Assembly: GCA_045617825.1 (NCBI GenBank)
Contig: JAZLJI010000074.1
Location: 1-34,091 of the forward strand
DNA: 34,091 bases
Reading direction: 5' to 3'
Source: UBA6987 sp045617825
Lineage (GTDB): Bacteria > Bacillota > Clostridia > Lachnospirales > Lachnospiraceae
The translations under genes and the position numbers were made by a program. Under the pieces are notes generated by a model. The model ran no database searches. It was not told the origin of the DNA and was given only the letters and a program-made list of their open reading frames with translations. Every line of letters begins with the position of its first letter. Positions within the stretch are counted from its first letter, which is position 1. Below, piece by piece: positions 1-7,334 of this stretch.

Positions 1-445
1 ATTTGTCGGTCTCTCTGGTAACAAACATCTTCAGGACTGCATCGGCAGATTTGGCCAGAGGTGACTCAAGATTCTCCGTAAGGGCGATAATCTTGACATT
101 TTTCTTTTTACAGATGTCTATGATGGGGAGAAGTTCTCCGGTTTTTCCGCCTCTGGAGGCAAAGAGCATCACGTCTCCCGGCTGGAGGTAGCCGCTGGCT
201 CCGTGAATCGCTTCTGCCGGGGAAATAAACCTTGCCGGACGTTCAATGCAGCACATCAGATGGCAGAAGTGCTGGCAGGCGATGCCGGAGTGGCCGCAGC
301 CGGCGGCGCCGATGCGGGGGGCGTTCTTCAGGGCCTCGACGGCCTTGCCGAAGGACTCTTTGTCCATGGCCTTGAGGGCGTCGGCGATGCATTCGGATTC
401 GATCTGGTAAGCTTCCTGAGCTCTGATCCAAGCTTCTTCTTTCAT
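1..445 (-). CDS. SIS-domain sugar-phosphate isomerase (partial, C-terminus outside window)
   Basis: The leftward reading frame starts at ATG 445-443 behind AAGGAGAG and runs open for 148 codons to the window edge, so the stop is not seen. The translation has the SIS (sugar isomerase) fold signature: a phosphate-binding Gly-rich turn (GAAGCGHSG, about residues 37-45), then PAEAIHGASG and DVMLFASRGGKTGELL, and a following IIALT strand. This order matches arabinose-5-phosphate isomerase (KdsD/GutQ) and 6-phospho-3-hexuloisomerase proteins, which interconvert aldose and ketose phosphates in the cytosol. Two positions differ from KdsD: the Lys of GKSG is His here, and the Glu of SGET is Lys, so KdsD substrate specificity should not be assumed. 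It is transcribed divergently from a sugar operon and probably serves the same pathway. There is no helix-turn-helix before the SIS domain, so it is not an RpiR-type regulator. Confidence 0.85.
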   Translation of the reverse strand, partial: MKEEAWIRAQEAYQIESECIADALKAMDKESFGKAVEALKNAPRIGAAGCGHSGIACQHFCHLMCCIERPARFISPAEAIHGASGYLQPGDVMLFASRGGKTGELLPIIDICKKKNVKIIALTENLESPLAKSADAVLKMFVTRETDK

Positions 446-460
446 AAAAACTCTCCTTAC

Positions 461-475
461 GAAAATAATATTTTC
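461..475. promoter_or_regulatory. 15-bp perfect palindrome, candidate operator
   Basis: GAAAATA-A-TATTTTC is a perfect inverted repeat with a one-base centre. It sits just downstream of the -10 box of the leftward SIS gene, where a bound repressor would block transcription. No regulator gene is visible in the window, so the binding protein is unknown. An AT-rich palindrome in an AT-rich intergenic stretch could also arise by chance. Confidence 0.35.
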
Positions 476-492
476 TTTTCGCTTTAGCCTGT

Positions 493-520
493 ATTATATT
501 CCGTTCAGAAAAAAAATCAA
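493..520 (-). promoter_or_regulatory. Sigma-A type promoter for the SIS gene
   Basis: Read on the minus strand, TTGATT (520-515) is followed after 16 bp by a perfect TATAAT (498-493). The predicted start is near 486, leaving a leader of about 40 nt before the ATG at 445. The box quality and the divergent layout make this a likely vegetative promoter. Confidence 0.65.
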
Positions 521-543
521 CAGTAAATTTCGGGAAAATCCGG

Positions 544-572
544 TTGCTTTGCCGGGTAAGCTTTGCTATACT
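544..572 (+). promoter_or_regulatory. Extended -10 promoter for the sugar operon
   Basis: TTGCTT (544-549) and TATACT (567-572) are 17 bp apart, and TGC directly precedes the -10 hexamer, giving an extended -10 element. The predicted start is near 579, about 30 nt before the first ATG at 610. No other good promoter lies between the genes at 610 and 4805, so the four genes probably form one transcript. Confidence 0.65.
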
Positions 573-577
573 GACGC

Positions 578-591
578 TGAAAATGCTTTCT
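578..591 (+). promoter_or_regulatory. cre-like site over the operon start
   Basis: TGAAAATGCTTTCT matches the CcpA catabolite-responsive element consensus TGWNANCGNTNWCA at all fixed positions except two (T for C at position 7, T for A at position 14). It overlaps the predicted transcription start of the sugar operon, a position where CcpA binding represses. This fits carbon catabolite control of a sugar pathway, but the match is imperfect. Confidence 0.35.
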
Positions 592-609
592 ATTATAGGG
601 AGATGGATT

Positions 610-1320
610 ATGATCAAAAACTGCACTATCAAGGCCCCTTTCTTTGAGATCGGTCCCAAGTCTTATCTGTTCGGTGATGATGTTCTGGATCTGGCTCTGG
701 CCGCGGATGCCGCTGCCGAGAAATACGACGTGGATATCATCTTCACTACCCCTATCGTGGATATCCGCAGAGTAAAAGCTGCGACCAAGCGCATCCACGT
801 ATTTGCCCCTCACATGGACAGCCTGAAGCCCGGCCGCGGCCTGGCGGAGATCCTGCCCGAGTCTCTGGTGGCAGCCGGCGCCGAGGGCGTCATGCTGAAC
901 CACTGCGAGAAGCCTCTGACCCTGGCTCAGCTGAATGCCGCCATCAAGCGGGCTGACGAGGTCGGTCTGGCCACCATCGTCTGCGCCGACTCCATCGCCG
1001 AAGCCTCCGCCGTCGCTCACCTGAACCCCAACATCATCGTTGCCGAGCCCAGCGAGCTGATCGGCACCGGCAAGGCCTCCGACAAGGAATACGTGGAAGC
1101 CTCCATCAAGGCCGTCAAGGACGTCAATCCGGACATCCAGGTCCTGCAGGGCGCCGGCATCAAGTGCTATGACGACGTTTACCGCAACATCTTCGCCGGT
1201 GCCGAGGCTACCGGCTCCTCCAGCGGTATCGTTGGTCTGCCTACCCGCGAAGCCAGAAACGCCATGGTCGATTCCATGATCAGCGCTGTCCGTGATGCCT
1301 GGAACGCCAGACAGAAATAA
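610..1320 (+). CDS. Triosephosphate-isomerase-like ketose/aldose phosphate isomerase
   Basis: This 236-aa protein starts at ATG 610 behind GGGAGATGG and has TIM-family landmarks: His98 in LNHCEKP (the catalytic His region), Glu146 in VAEPSELIGTG (the catalytic Glu), and phosphate-binding GAGI and GSSSGIVG near the C-terminus. The short length and the PSELIGTG motif resemble archaeal TIMs more than the 250-aa glycolytic type. The N-terminal Asn-X-Lys is replaced by GPK with Lys17, so the Lys seems kept but the Asn lost. Its place in a catabolic operon with an isomerase and a kinase suggests a paralogue acting on another sugar phosphate rather than glycolytic TpiA. The closest chemical precedent is the TIM-family L-erythrulose-1-phosphate isomerase (EryH) of erythritol pathways. 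The exact substrate is not readable from sequence. Confidence 0.85.
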   Translation: MIKNCTIKAPFFEIGPKSYLFGDDVLDLALAADAAAEKYDVDIIFTTPIVDIRRVKAATKRIHVFAPHMDSLKPGRGLAEILPESLVAAGAEGVMLNHCEKPLTLAQLNAAIKRADEVGLATIVCADSIAEASAVAHLNPNIIVAEPSELIGTGKASDKEYVEASIKAVKDVNPDIQVLQGAGIKCYDDVYRNIFAGAEATGSSSGIVGLPTREARNAMVDSMISAVRDAWNARQK

Positions 1321-1336
1321 TCTAAGGAGAAACGAC

Positions 1337-2695
1337 ATGAAGAAAACCGGTTTTATTTGTTTCGGTGAAGTAAACACCCCCATCGAGCGCCTGCAGCTGA
1401 AGCATGACGAAGCGCTGGCCGCCATCGCAGCCGTCCTGCCTGACGTGGTAGACGCCGGTCTGGTCATCGACGATCCCGCCTACAAGACGGCGGATGCCGC
1501 TGTTGCCAAGCTGAACGCGGTCGATCTGGACTCCCTGATCCTCTGCGTTGCCGGTTGGGTACCCACCCATGCCGTGATCCGGGTCACCGATCCCTTCAAG
1601 CATTTGCCGATGGTCCTGTGGGGCCTGTGCGGCTGGTATGAGAAGAACGGTCACCTGGTGACCACCGCGGACCAGGCCGGTACCACCGCCATCCGTCCCG
1701 CTCTGGAAGCCATGGGCTATGATTTCACCTATATTTACAGCATCGTCAAGAAGCCGCTGCCCGTTGAGAAGGTCAAGGCCTTCATCGTGGCTGCCCGTGC
1801 CAAGGCTGCTCTCAGAAGCGCCCGCATCGGTACCATGGGCTACCGGGATATGCTGCTGTACGGCACCCAGTTCGAGGGCAATTCCATGCGCGGTCAGTTC
1901 GGCGTGGAGGTGGAGCCCTACGAGATGCTGGAGATGGTCCGCGCCACCGAGGAGCTGGATCCTAAGGCCGTGGCTGAGGGCATCGCCTTCGTCAAGAACA
2001 ACTGGACCTTCAAGAAGGCCTGCGACGACAGCGTAGTGGAGAAGGGCGTAAAGTACGCTCTGGCCATCGTGAAGAAGATCGAGGAGCGGGGCTGGGAGGC
2101 CATCACCCTCATCGACGTGGACGGCATGAAGAAGCTGGAGGGCTTCCCTCCCGCCATGGTCTTCATGCTGCTGGAGCACTACACCAACATCCTGACCATT
2201 CCGGAAAATGACGTCATGGGCGCGCTGACCCAGCTGGTCATGAAGTACCTGACCGGTCAGGTGGTGCCTTACCTGGAATACTACGAATTCTTCGAGAACA
2301 GCATGCTGATCGGCGTGCCGGACTTCGTTCCGAAGAGCGCCACCGACGGCGACGTGACCGTGCTGCCCGCTGCCTTCGGCCTGCTGAACGCTTCTCTGCT
2401 GAACGAGTCCAAGGTGAAGACCGGCTACGTGACCTGCTGCCGTCTGGCTTATTTCAACGGCCGCTACCGCATGCATATGTATACCGCGGAAGCCAAGACG
2501 CCCGCTGCCTGGAATGAGTTCGGCTGGGACGATCCCGCCCCTCAGCTGCCCAGCCTGGAGGTGTTCCCGGATTCCTGCACCGTGGAGGAATTTGCCAATG
2601 CGGTGTGCTGCCAGCACGTGATCGTGGCTTACGGCAACTACGTGGAAGAAGTGAAGCACTTCTGCAAGCTGATGGACATCGATCTGGTGTTCTAA
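1337..2695 (+). CDS. L-fucose/L-arabinose isomerase family protein
   Basis: The start is placed at ATG 1337, preceded by AAGGAGA; an in-frame ATG at 1292 lies inside the previous gene and has no ribosome site. The 452-aa product has the FucI/AraA layout: an N-terminal Rossmann-like part (SLILCVAGWVPTH, LPMVLWGLCGWYE), a central part containing IGTMGYRDM, then IPENDVMGALTQLVMKYLTG, which corresponds to the metal-ligand Glu region of the C-terminal domain. It ends with a beta-rich domain including the CQHVIVAYGNYVEEV segment, equivalent to the late His-containing region of the family. Such enzymes convert free aldoses to ketoses with Mn2+ in the cytosol. It is 16 nt from the TIM-like gene and 15 nt from the kinase. 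It is distant from true FucI (about 590 aa) and AraA (about 500 aa), so the sugar is open. Confidence 0.85.
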   Translation: MKKTGFICFGEVNTPIERLQLKHDEALAAIAAVLPDVVDAGLVIDDPAYKTADAAVAKLNAVDLDSLILCVAGWVPTHAVIRVTDPFKHLPMVLWGLCGWYEKNGHLVTTADQAGTTAIRPALEAMGYDFTYIYSIVKKPLPVEKVKAFIVAARAKAALRSARIGTMGYRDMLLYGTQFEGNSMRGQFGVEVEPYEMLEMVRATEELDPKAVAEGIAFVKNNWTFKKACDDSVVEKGVKYALAIVKKIEERGWEAITLIDVDGMKKLEGFPPAMVFMLLEHYTNILTIPENDVMGALTQLVMKYLTGQVVPYLEYYEFFENSMLIGVPDFVPKSATDGDVTVLPAAFGLLNASLLNESKVKTGYVTCCRLAYFNGRYRMHMYTAEAKTPAAWNEFGWDDPAPQLPSLEVFPDSCTVEEFANAVCCQHVIVAYGNYVEEVKHFCKLMDIDLVF

Positions 2696-2710
2696 GGAAA
2701 GGGCACGGAT

Positions 2711-4165
2711 ATGTTTGCAGGAATTGATTTAGGCTCGACCAATACCAAGTGCAGCCTGTACAGCAACGACCTGAAGCTCCTGGCCTCCGCGGCCACCCCC
2801 ATCCGCTACAGCGGCGAGGGCGGCATCGTGGAATTTGACGGCGAGCAGTACGTGGCAGAGCTGACAGAGCTGATCGGCAAGGCCCGGGAAATGGCCGGCG
2901 GCGGAGAGATCGACGCCATCGCCTTTACCGGTCAGGCCGAATCTCTGGTGGTGCTGGGGAAGGACGGAAAGCCCCTTTGCCCGGTGATGAGCTGGATGGA
3001 TACCCGTTCGGAGCAGGAGGTGGCGGAGATCTCCGCCGCCTTCGATCCGAAGCTGGTGGAGAAGCTGACCGGCCAGACCGCCGTGACCTCCTCCTGGCCC
3101 GCCTCCAAGATCCTCTGGCTGAGGCGTCATGAGGAAAAGCTTTTCGCGGCGGCGGACAAATACCTGATGCTGAAGGATTACGTGGTCTATGCCCTCACCG
3201 GAAAGCTGCTGGGTGACATGTCCATCGCGACCTTTACCGGCTACTTCGATATTTACGGCAAGAAATACTGGCCCGAAATGATGAGCTTCTGCGGCATCCG
3301 GGCGGATCAGCTGCCCGAGCTGGCGGAGCCCCTGACCGTGGCCGGTCCGATGAAGGCCGAGCTGTGTAAGAAGCTGGGTCTTGCCAAGGCGCCTCTGATC
3401 AACGTGGGTACCCTGGATCACTTCGCCGGCATGATCGGCACCGGGAACCTGACCTCCGGCCAGGTGACCCTTTCCACCGGTACCGTGATGGCGCTGGCGG
3501 TGAGATGCCAGGAGCCGGTCGACCGCAACAGCGGTATCGCCACCCACTACGGCTTCGTGCCGGACAGCTACGTGATGCTGGCGGTGGCCGAGAGCGGCGG
3601 CGTGAGCCTGGAATGGTTCCGGAAGACCTGCATGGGGACCATGGGCTACGGCGAGATGAACGAAGCTCTGAAGGATCACGGCGAGGACGAGCTGCTGTTC
3701 CTGCCTTACCTGGTCGGGGCAAATGCGCCCGAGTTCGATCCCCGGGCTACCGGCGTGTTCTACGGCCTGAGCTCCTCCGTGAAGACCGAGGAGATGGCGC
3801 ATGCGGTGATGGAGGGCGTTTCCTTCGTGCTCCGGAAGAACTGCGAAGCCATGGCGGCCAAGGGCACGGTGCCCAGCTCCATCATTGCCACCGGCGGCGG
3901 CTCCAAGAGCCCCATCTGGTGTCAGCTGCAGGCGGATATCACCGGCCTGCCGGTACGGGTCCCTCAGGAGCCCGACGCGGCGGTGCTGGGCGCGGCGATG
4001 ATCGCGGCGGTATCCGCGGGCAGATTTGCCAGCCTGGAGGCAGCGGCAAAGGACTGCGTTGCCATGAAGGCGGAGTACCTGCCCGGCCGGAAGGAATACT
4101 TCGACCGGAAGTATAAAAAATTCACTGCGCTTTATGAGGCCTGCCTGGCCATAAAGGATATTTAA
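2711..4165 (+). CDS. FGGY-family carbohydrate kinase (xylulokinase-like)
   Basis: This 484-aa protein has both FGGY domains. GIDLGSTNTK at residues 4-13 is the first phosphate loop of the actin/hexokinase fold. TGQAES and WMDTR follow as the sugar-binding segments. The likely catalytic base is Asp236 in VGTLDHFAGMIGTG, and GGGSKSPIWCQLQADITGLPV near the C-terminus is the second FGGY signature and adenosine site. The enzyme phosphorylates a ketose or polyol with ATP in the cytosol. The start is ATG 2711 with AAGGAAAGGG overlapping the previous stop codon. The upstream isomerase-like gene would supply its ketose and the TIM-like and SIS proteins could consume its product. Xylulose, ribulose, fuculose and erythrulose kinases all belong to this family, and I cannot choose among them. 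Confidence 0.9.
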   Translation: MFAGIDLGSTNTKCSLYSNDLKLLASAATPIRYSGEGGIVEFDGEQYVAELTELIGKAREMAGGGEIDAIAFTGQAESLVVLGKDGKPLCPVMSWMDTRSEQEVAEISAAFDPKLVEKLTGQTAVTSSWPASKILWLRRHEEKLFAAADKYLMLKDYVVYALTGKLLGDMSIATFTGYFDIYGKKYWPEMMSFCGIRADQLPELAEPLTVAGPMKAELCKKLGLAKAPLINVGTLDHFAGMIGTGNLTSGQVTLSTGTVMALAVRCQEPVDRNSGIATHYGFVPDSYVMLAVAESGGVSLEWFRKTCMGTMGYGEMNEALKDHGEDELLFLPYLVGANAPEFDPRATGVFYGLSSSVKTEEMAHAVMEGVSFVLRKNCEAMAAKGTVPSSIIATGGGSKSPIWCQLQADITGLPVRVPQEPDAAVLGAAMIAAVSAGRFASLEAAAKDCVAMKAEYLPGRKEYFDRKYKKFTALYEACLAIKDI

Positions 4166-4184
4166 TTTTCAAAGGAGAAATCTT

Positions 4185-4805
4185 ATGGAATTCAAAGTAG
4201 TTCAGAAAGAGATCGAACTCCAGTCCAGAGGCTGGATCCCCACCTTCCACGACGTGACCACCGATATCATGAAGATCGTGGCCGAGGCCGGTGTTAAGAA
4301 CGGCACCGTCTGCATCGCTTCCCACCACACCACCTGCTCCGTTATGGTCCAGGAGTGCTCTCATGACTTCGACACCTTCGATCTGGAATACCTGCAGCAC
4401 GACCTGCTGGACATCATGCGGAAGCTGATCCCCGACTTCGCCGAGGAACATCAGTACCGTCATCCCGGCCCCGTGCATGCTCAGTTCGGCCGTTACGTCA
4501 ACGAACCCGGCAACTTCACCTCCATGAACACCGACGGTCATCTGCGCTCCGTATTCTTCGGCCGCAGCGAGACCATGACCATCAAGGACGGCAAGCTGGA
4601 CGGCGGTGAGTTCGCTCACGTTTACTTCATCGACTGGGATCACGTTCGCGCCCGTCACAGACAGCTGAACGTTACCGTTATGGGTACCACCGAGGACGTT
4701 GAGAGCCGCAAGTACAACAACGGCGAAGTGGTCAACACCCTACGCAAGTTCTCCGATGAGGAGAAGGCTTACCTGCCTCAGTACGACGAGTGGAAGAAGA
4801 GATAA
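4185..4805 (+). CDS. YjbQ (UPF0047) family protein, enlarged
   Basis: This 206-aa protein starts at ATG 4185 behind AAAGGAGAA. It carries the YjbQ motifs: SHHTTCSVMVQE (residues about 45-56), QYRHPGP, the SMNTDGHLRSVFFG segment that matches the SHIKSSLLG region of E. coli YjbQ, and the closing R-RQLNVTVMG strand. The clustered His residues form the family's presumed metal site. YjbQ proteins are about 135-140 aa and have a weak thiamine-phosphate-synthase activity whose physiological meaning is unsettled. This one is about 65 residues longer, with an insertion after the QE motif and a C-terminal tail. It is the last gene of a sugar isomerase/kinase operon, so a role on a phosphosugar is more plausible than thiamine synthesis. 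It ends 24 nt before a strong terminator. Confidence 0.8.
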   Translation: MEFKVVQKEIELQSRGWIPTFHDVTTDIMKIVAEAGVKNGTVCIASHHTTCSVMVQECSHDFDTFDLEYLQHDLLDIMRKLIPDFAEEHQYRHPGPVHAQFGRYVNEPGNFTSMNTDGHLRSVFFGRSETMTIKDGKLDGGEFAHVYFIDWDHVRARHRQLNVTVMGTTEDVESRKYNNGEVVNTLRKFSDEEKAYLPQYDEWKKR

Positions 4806-4828
4806 GTTACTTCCGGAAATGCTGAAGG

Positions 4829-4861
4829 ACCGGGACCGGCGTTACGCCGGCCCCGGTTTTT
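4829..4861 (+). terminator. Intrinsic terminator of the sugar operon
   Basis: A 13-bp GC-rich stem (ACCGGGACCGGCG against CGCCGGCCCCGGT, one mismatch) with a TTA loop is followed by five T. It lies 24 nt after the YjbQ-family stop codon and separates the sugar operon from the secretion locus. Confidence 0.85.
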
Positions 4862-4871
4862 GCGTGCGGGA

Positions 4872-4933
4872 GAAGCCTGCCCGTCCGCGGAAAACGCCGG
4901 GTGACCGCGGCTTGGGGCCTATGGGCGGGCTTC
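4872..4933. repeat. Two-tier inverted repeat between the loci
   Basis: GAAGCCTGCCC (4872-4882) pairs with GGGCGGGCTTC (4923-4933) with one G-T pair, and an inner CCGCGG (4885-4890) pairs with CCGCGG (4905-4910). The structure lies between the terminator and the next promoter and has no T-run on either side. Its function is unknown. It could be a backup terminator-like structure or a relic of an inserted element. I see no coding sequence in 4862-5048. Confidence 0.5.
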
Positions 4934-4966
4934 GCGAAGGAAATCCGGGCAAATTGCAATAAACGA

Positions 4967-4995
4967 TTGAAATTTTCCGAATAGTGTGCTATGAT
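4967..4995 (+). promoter_or_regulatory. Promoter P1 of the secretion locus
   Basis: TTGAAA (4967-4972) and TATGAT (4990-4995) are separated by 17 bp, with TGC just before the -10 box as an extended element. The predicted start is near 5002, giving a leader of about 47 nt with AAGGAGGT before the ATG at 5049. The segment 4985-4998 closely resembles the pilin promoter's -10 region. Confidence 0.7.
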
Positions 4996-5048
4996 CAAAT
5001 AAAATGGTAGAAAGAATACCGTTTTTTACAGTATAAGGAGGTCCGATA

Positions 5049-7238
5049 ATGTTTTTTAGCAGTCATATCGGCAGGTCGGGCATAGTCGACCCGAATAAGG
5101 CGGAAGGCACCCCGGAGGAGCGGGAGGAGTCCTATCAGGCGACTGTGGCGGATTATGAAGCAAGACAGGCCGAGACAGAAAACATCAACCATACGGTGAT
5201 CACGGATCGGGATACGCTCACGCGGCTCATCCGGGAAAACGGTTATCCGTCCTATTCGCCGGACAAGCTGGCGCTGGAACGCAAGGCAGCCTTAAGGGAG
5301 ACGGCCAGACGGGCGGTCTTCAGGGAAAGCAATGAGATCCGGAACGGCCGCGGCGCCAGAGCCCTGGAGGCCGCGGGGATCCAAAGCCCCAGAGCGGTAT
5401 GGAGAAGCATGGCCTTTGCCGACCATTACGTCCCCGGCGGCAAGGAGCTGATCGACACGATGGTCAGCCTGGGCGATGAATACAGCGCCTGCGAGGCTAA
5501 GATACAGGCACGCAGGGACCAGATGGACAAGCTCCAGCAGCAGCGGACCGAGCTGATCGCGGAGACGGTCAAGTACGTTAAGGACAACCGCAAGGAATTA
5601 GAGAGCCGTCTGGCTGAGAACGCGGGGAAGGAGCTGAGCGCGGAGGAACTGCAGGCGGATGCCGTTCTCCGGGCCGTTCTGGACGACAAATTCGATCCGG
5701 CGGGTTTCAAGGTCGAGGGCCTTTCGAAATATCAGGCGGAGGATATCGCTCTGTCGATCTACGGAAAGCAGGTCCCGGAGGCGCGGAGCAGGGTCGGCGG
5801 GCTGAAGCAGCTGGACACCTTGAAGGCGGAGCAGTCGGCCTTCGAAAAGCCTTTTCGGGACCGGCAGGCGGAGATCAAGCCTCAGATGGAATCCGTCAAG
5901 GGCCGGATCTGGAGAGAATCCGTCAAATACGCCCAGGAGCATGCCGCGGAGTTCGAGAACCTTCTCGCCCGGGAAATGACCGATGAGGAGCTGCTGGAGA
6001 AGTGGCCGGAATACGGCGCCCTGACGGAATTTTACAAGGAGGGCGAGTCATTTTCCGGAAAAGGCGACAAGATAAATTCGCTGCTGACCCAGCCTCTGCT
6101 GGCCCGCGGTACCCAGCTGCAGCAGCGCGTGGATCTGCTTTCCAGCGAGCTCGGCGGGATGGTGGACATGGATGAGCTCATGAAGCTCTCTCAGAGCGAG
6201 ATACGCGACGTGATCGGCGCCCTGCCCATGGAGGACGAGAGGGTGTCTGACCTGAACGTGACGGTCGATTACCTGCGCACCCAGATCAGGGACCAGTATA
6301 TGATGGGCACCATGCGGCATTTCAACATCGACCCGCAGAAGGGCGCCGGTGAGCTGCTGCTGCAGGATATGGAGGGCAACGTCCACGAGGCGGATTCTCC
6401 GGAGGCCTGGAAGCTGCTGCACGTGAGACAGGAGCCGGTATTTGCCGTGCCGAAGGCCGACCCGGGCGCCGAGCCCGTGCTGGTGCAGCCGCTTACCCGC
6501 GAAGGCACCGCCGCGACCGGAAAGAGCTTCCAAAACGTCACGATGCCGAAGCTCGATCCGGTGAAGAAGCCGAACGCCGTGGTCTACGGCTTCCACAGCT
6601 TCCTGAAGAGCGTCGGAAAGGTCTTCGGCGCCAACCTGGGCCTGGACAGCTGCAGGGAGTACGACAAATACGCGGAAAAGCTGGAAAAGCAGGCAGAGCT
6701 GCAGAAGAATATCGACAAGGCCGCCGAGCAGTATGAGAAGCTGAACGCGCCGGACAAGCTGAAGCAGGCCGCAGAGAAATTCGCCGCCCATACCGGCGAC
6801 ACCCCGGCCTCCCTGAAGGAAAAGCATGAGAAATTCATCGCGGAAAATCCTCAGGGCGTGTTCCAGGAGAAGGCGAAGGAATCTGCCCGCAGCATCAAGG
6901 ATCTGGAGATCCGGAAGATCACGGAAAAGCTCGACGCCCTGAAGCAGAGCGTCCAGGGCCCCGGCGCGGACGACTGCGAAAGGTTTGCCGAAGAGATGAC
7001 GCAGCTGGTCACGGAGCAGCCCTCCACCCGGAAGCTGGTGACCAGGCTGGTCGGCCTCAATATGACCCGCTTCCTGTTCGAGACCTACCGGGACAGACAG
7101 GATGAGAAGGGCTTCAGCCTGGGCGGCTTCCTGGATACCATGAAGGGCGACCACGAAACGAGCCTTGCCGAGAAGCAGGAGCTGCAGAAGAACGTCGGCA
7201 GCAAGAAGAGCGGCCCGGACCTCGGCGGAAAGCACTGA
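5049..7238 (+). CDS. Large helical cytosolic protein, first gene of the T4SS locus
   Basis: I do not recognise this 729-aa protein. It starts at ATG 5049 behind a perfect AAGGAGGT. It has no signal peptide or membrane segment and is highly charged and mostly predicted helical. Residues 141-258 and 259-376 are a diverged tandem repeat; ETVKYVKDNRKELESRLAE in the first aligns with ESVKYAQEHAAEFENLLAR in the second. A less helical linker rich in Pro and Val follows at about 470-515, then a Lys/Glu coiled-coil-like stretch at about 535-640. The C-terminus is basic (SKKSGPDLGGKH). It precedes the pilin and coupling ATPase and is the first of three large leaderless proteins in the locus. A secreted substrate or a cytosolic scaffold of the T4SS are both possible; this is inference from position only. 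Confidence 0.85.
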   Translation: MFFSSHIGRSGIVDPNKAEGTPEEREESYQATVADYEARQAETENINHTVITDRDTLTRLIRENGYPSYSPDKLALERKAALRETARRAVFRESNEIRNGRGARALEAAGIQSPRAVWRSMAFADHYVPGGKELIDTMVSLGDEYSACEAKIQARRDQMDKLQQQRTELIAETVKYVKDNRKELESRLAENAGKELSAEELQADAVLRAVLDDKFDPAGFKVEGLSKYQAEDIALSIYGKQVPEARSRVGGLKQLDTLKAEQSAFEKPFRDRQAEIKPQMESVKGRIWRESVKYAQEHAAEFENLLAREMTDEELLEKWPEYGALTEFYKEGESFSGKGDKINSLLTQPLLARGTQLQQRVDLLSSELGGMVDMDELMKLSQSEIRDVIGALPMEDERVSDLNVTVDYLRTQIRDQYMMGTMRHFNIDPQKGAGELLLQDMEGNVHEADSPEAWKLLHVRQEPVFAVPKADPGAEPVLVQPLTREGTAATGKSFQNVTMPKLDPVKKPNAVVYGFHSFLKSVGKVFGANLGLDSCREYDKYAEKLEKQAELQKNIDKAAEQYEKLNAPDKLKQAAEKFAAHTGDTPASLKEKHEKFIAENPQGVFQEKAKESARSIKDLEIRKITEKLDALKQSVQGPGADDCERFAEEMTQLVTEQPSTRKLVTRLVGLNMTRFLFETYRDRQDEKGFSLGGFLDTMKGDHETSLAEKQELQKNVGSKKSGPDLGGKH
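5469..6176 (+). repeat. Diverged 118-residue tandem repeat inside the 729-aa protein
   Basis: Residues 141-258 and 259-376 align with a constant 118-residue offset: E172-Y176 (ETVKY) against E290-Y294 (ESVKY), and an S-A/T-EEL motif after each. Identity is low at protein level, and no long DNA match is visible, so the duplication is old. Confidence 0.6.
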
Positions 7239-7248
7239 GGGAACGCGC

Positions 7249-7300
7249 GGAAAAGGGCCCGAAAAGCCGGAGCCGGCGGCACGGATGACGGGCCCGTTCC
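7249..7300 (+). terminator. GC-rich inverted repeat, possible weak terminator
   Basis: GGGCCCG (7255-7261) pairs with CGGGCCC (7289-7295), and the flanks GGAA and TTCC extend the stem with one bulge. It lies just after the stop of the 729-aa protein gene. No T-run follows, so termination may be inefficient. The segment 7239-7334 holds no gene that I can see. Confidence 0.4.
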
Positions 7301-7334
7301 GGCGCCGCCGCGTCAATAAGAGGCGGTATTTTCG

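Noticed and set aside
1..445. RpiR-type transcription regulator
   Set aside because: The visible N-terminus goes directly into the SIS fold with no helix-turn-helix, so it is an isomerase-type protein rather than a regulator.
1292..1336. Upstream in-frame ATG for the fucose-isomerase-family gene
   Set aside because: It lies within the previous coding sequence and lacks a ribosome site; ATG 1337 has AAGGAGA.
517..2659. Minus-strand open frames opposite the TIM-like and isomerase genes
   Set aside because: The plus-strand genes have good ribosome sites and recognisable motifs; the antisense translations are Gly/His-rich and featureless.
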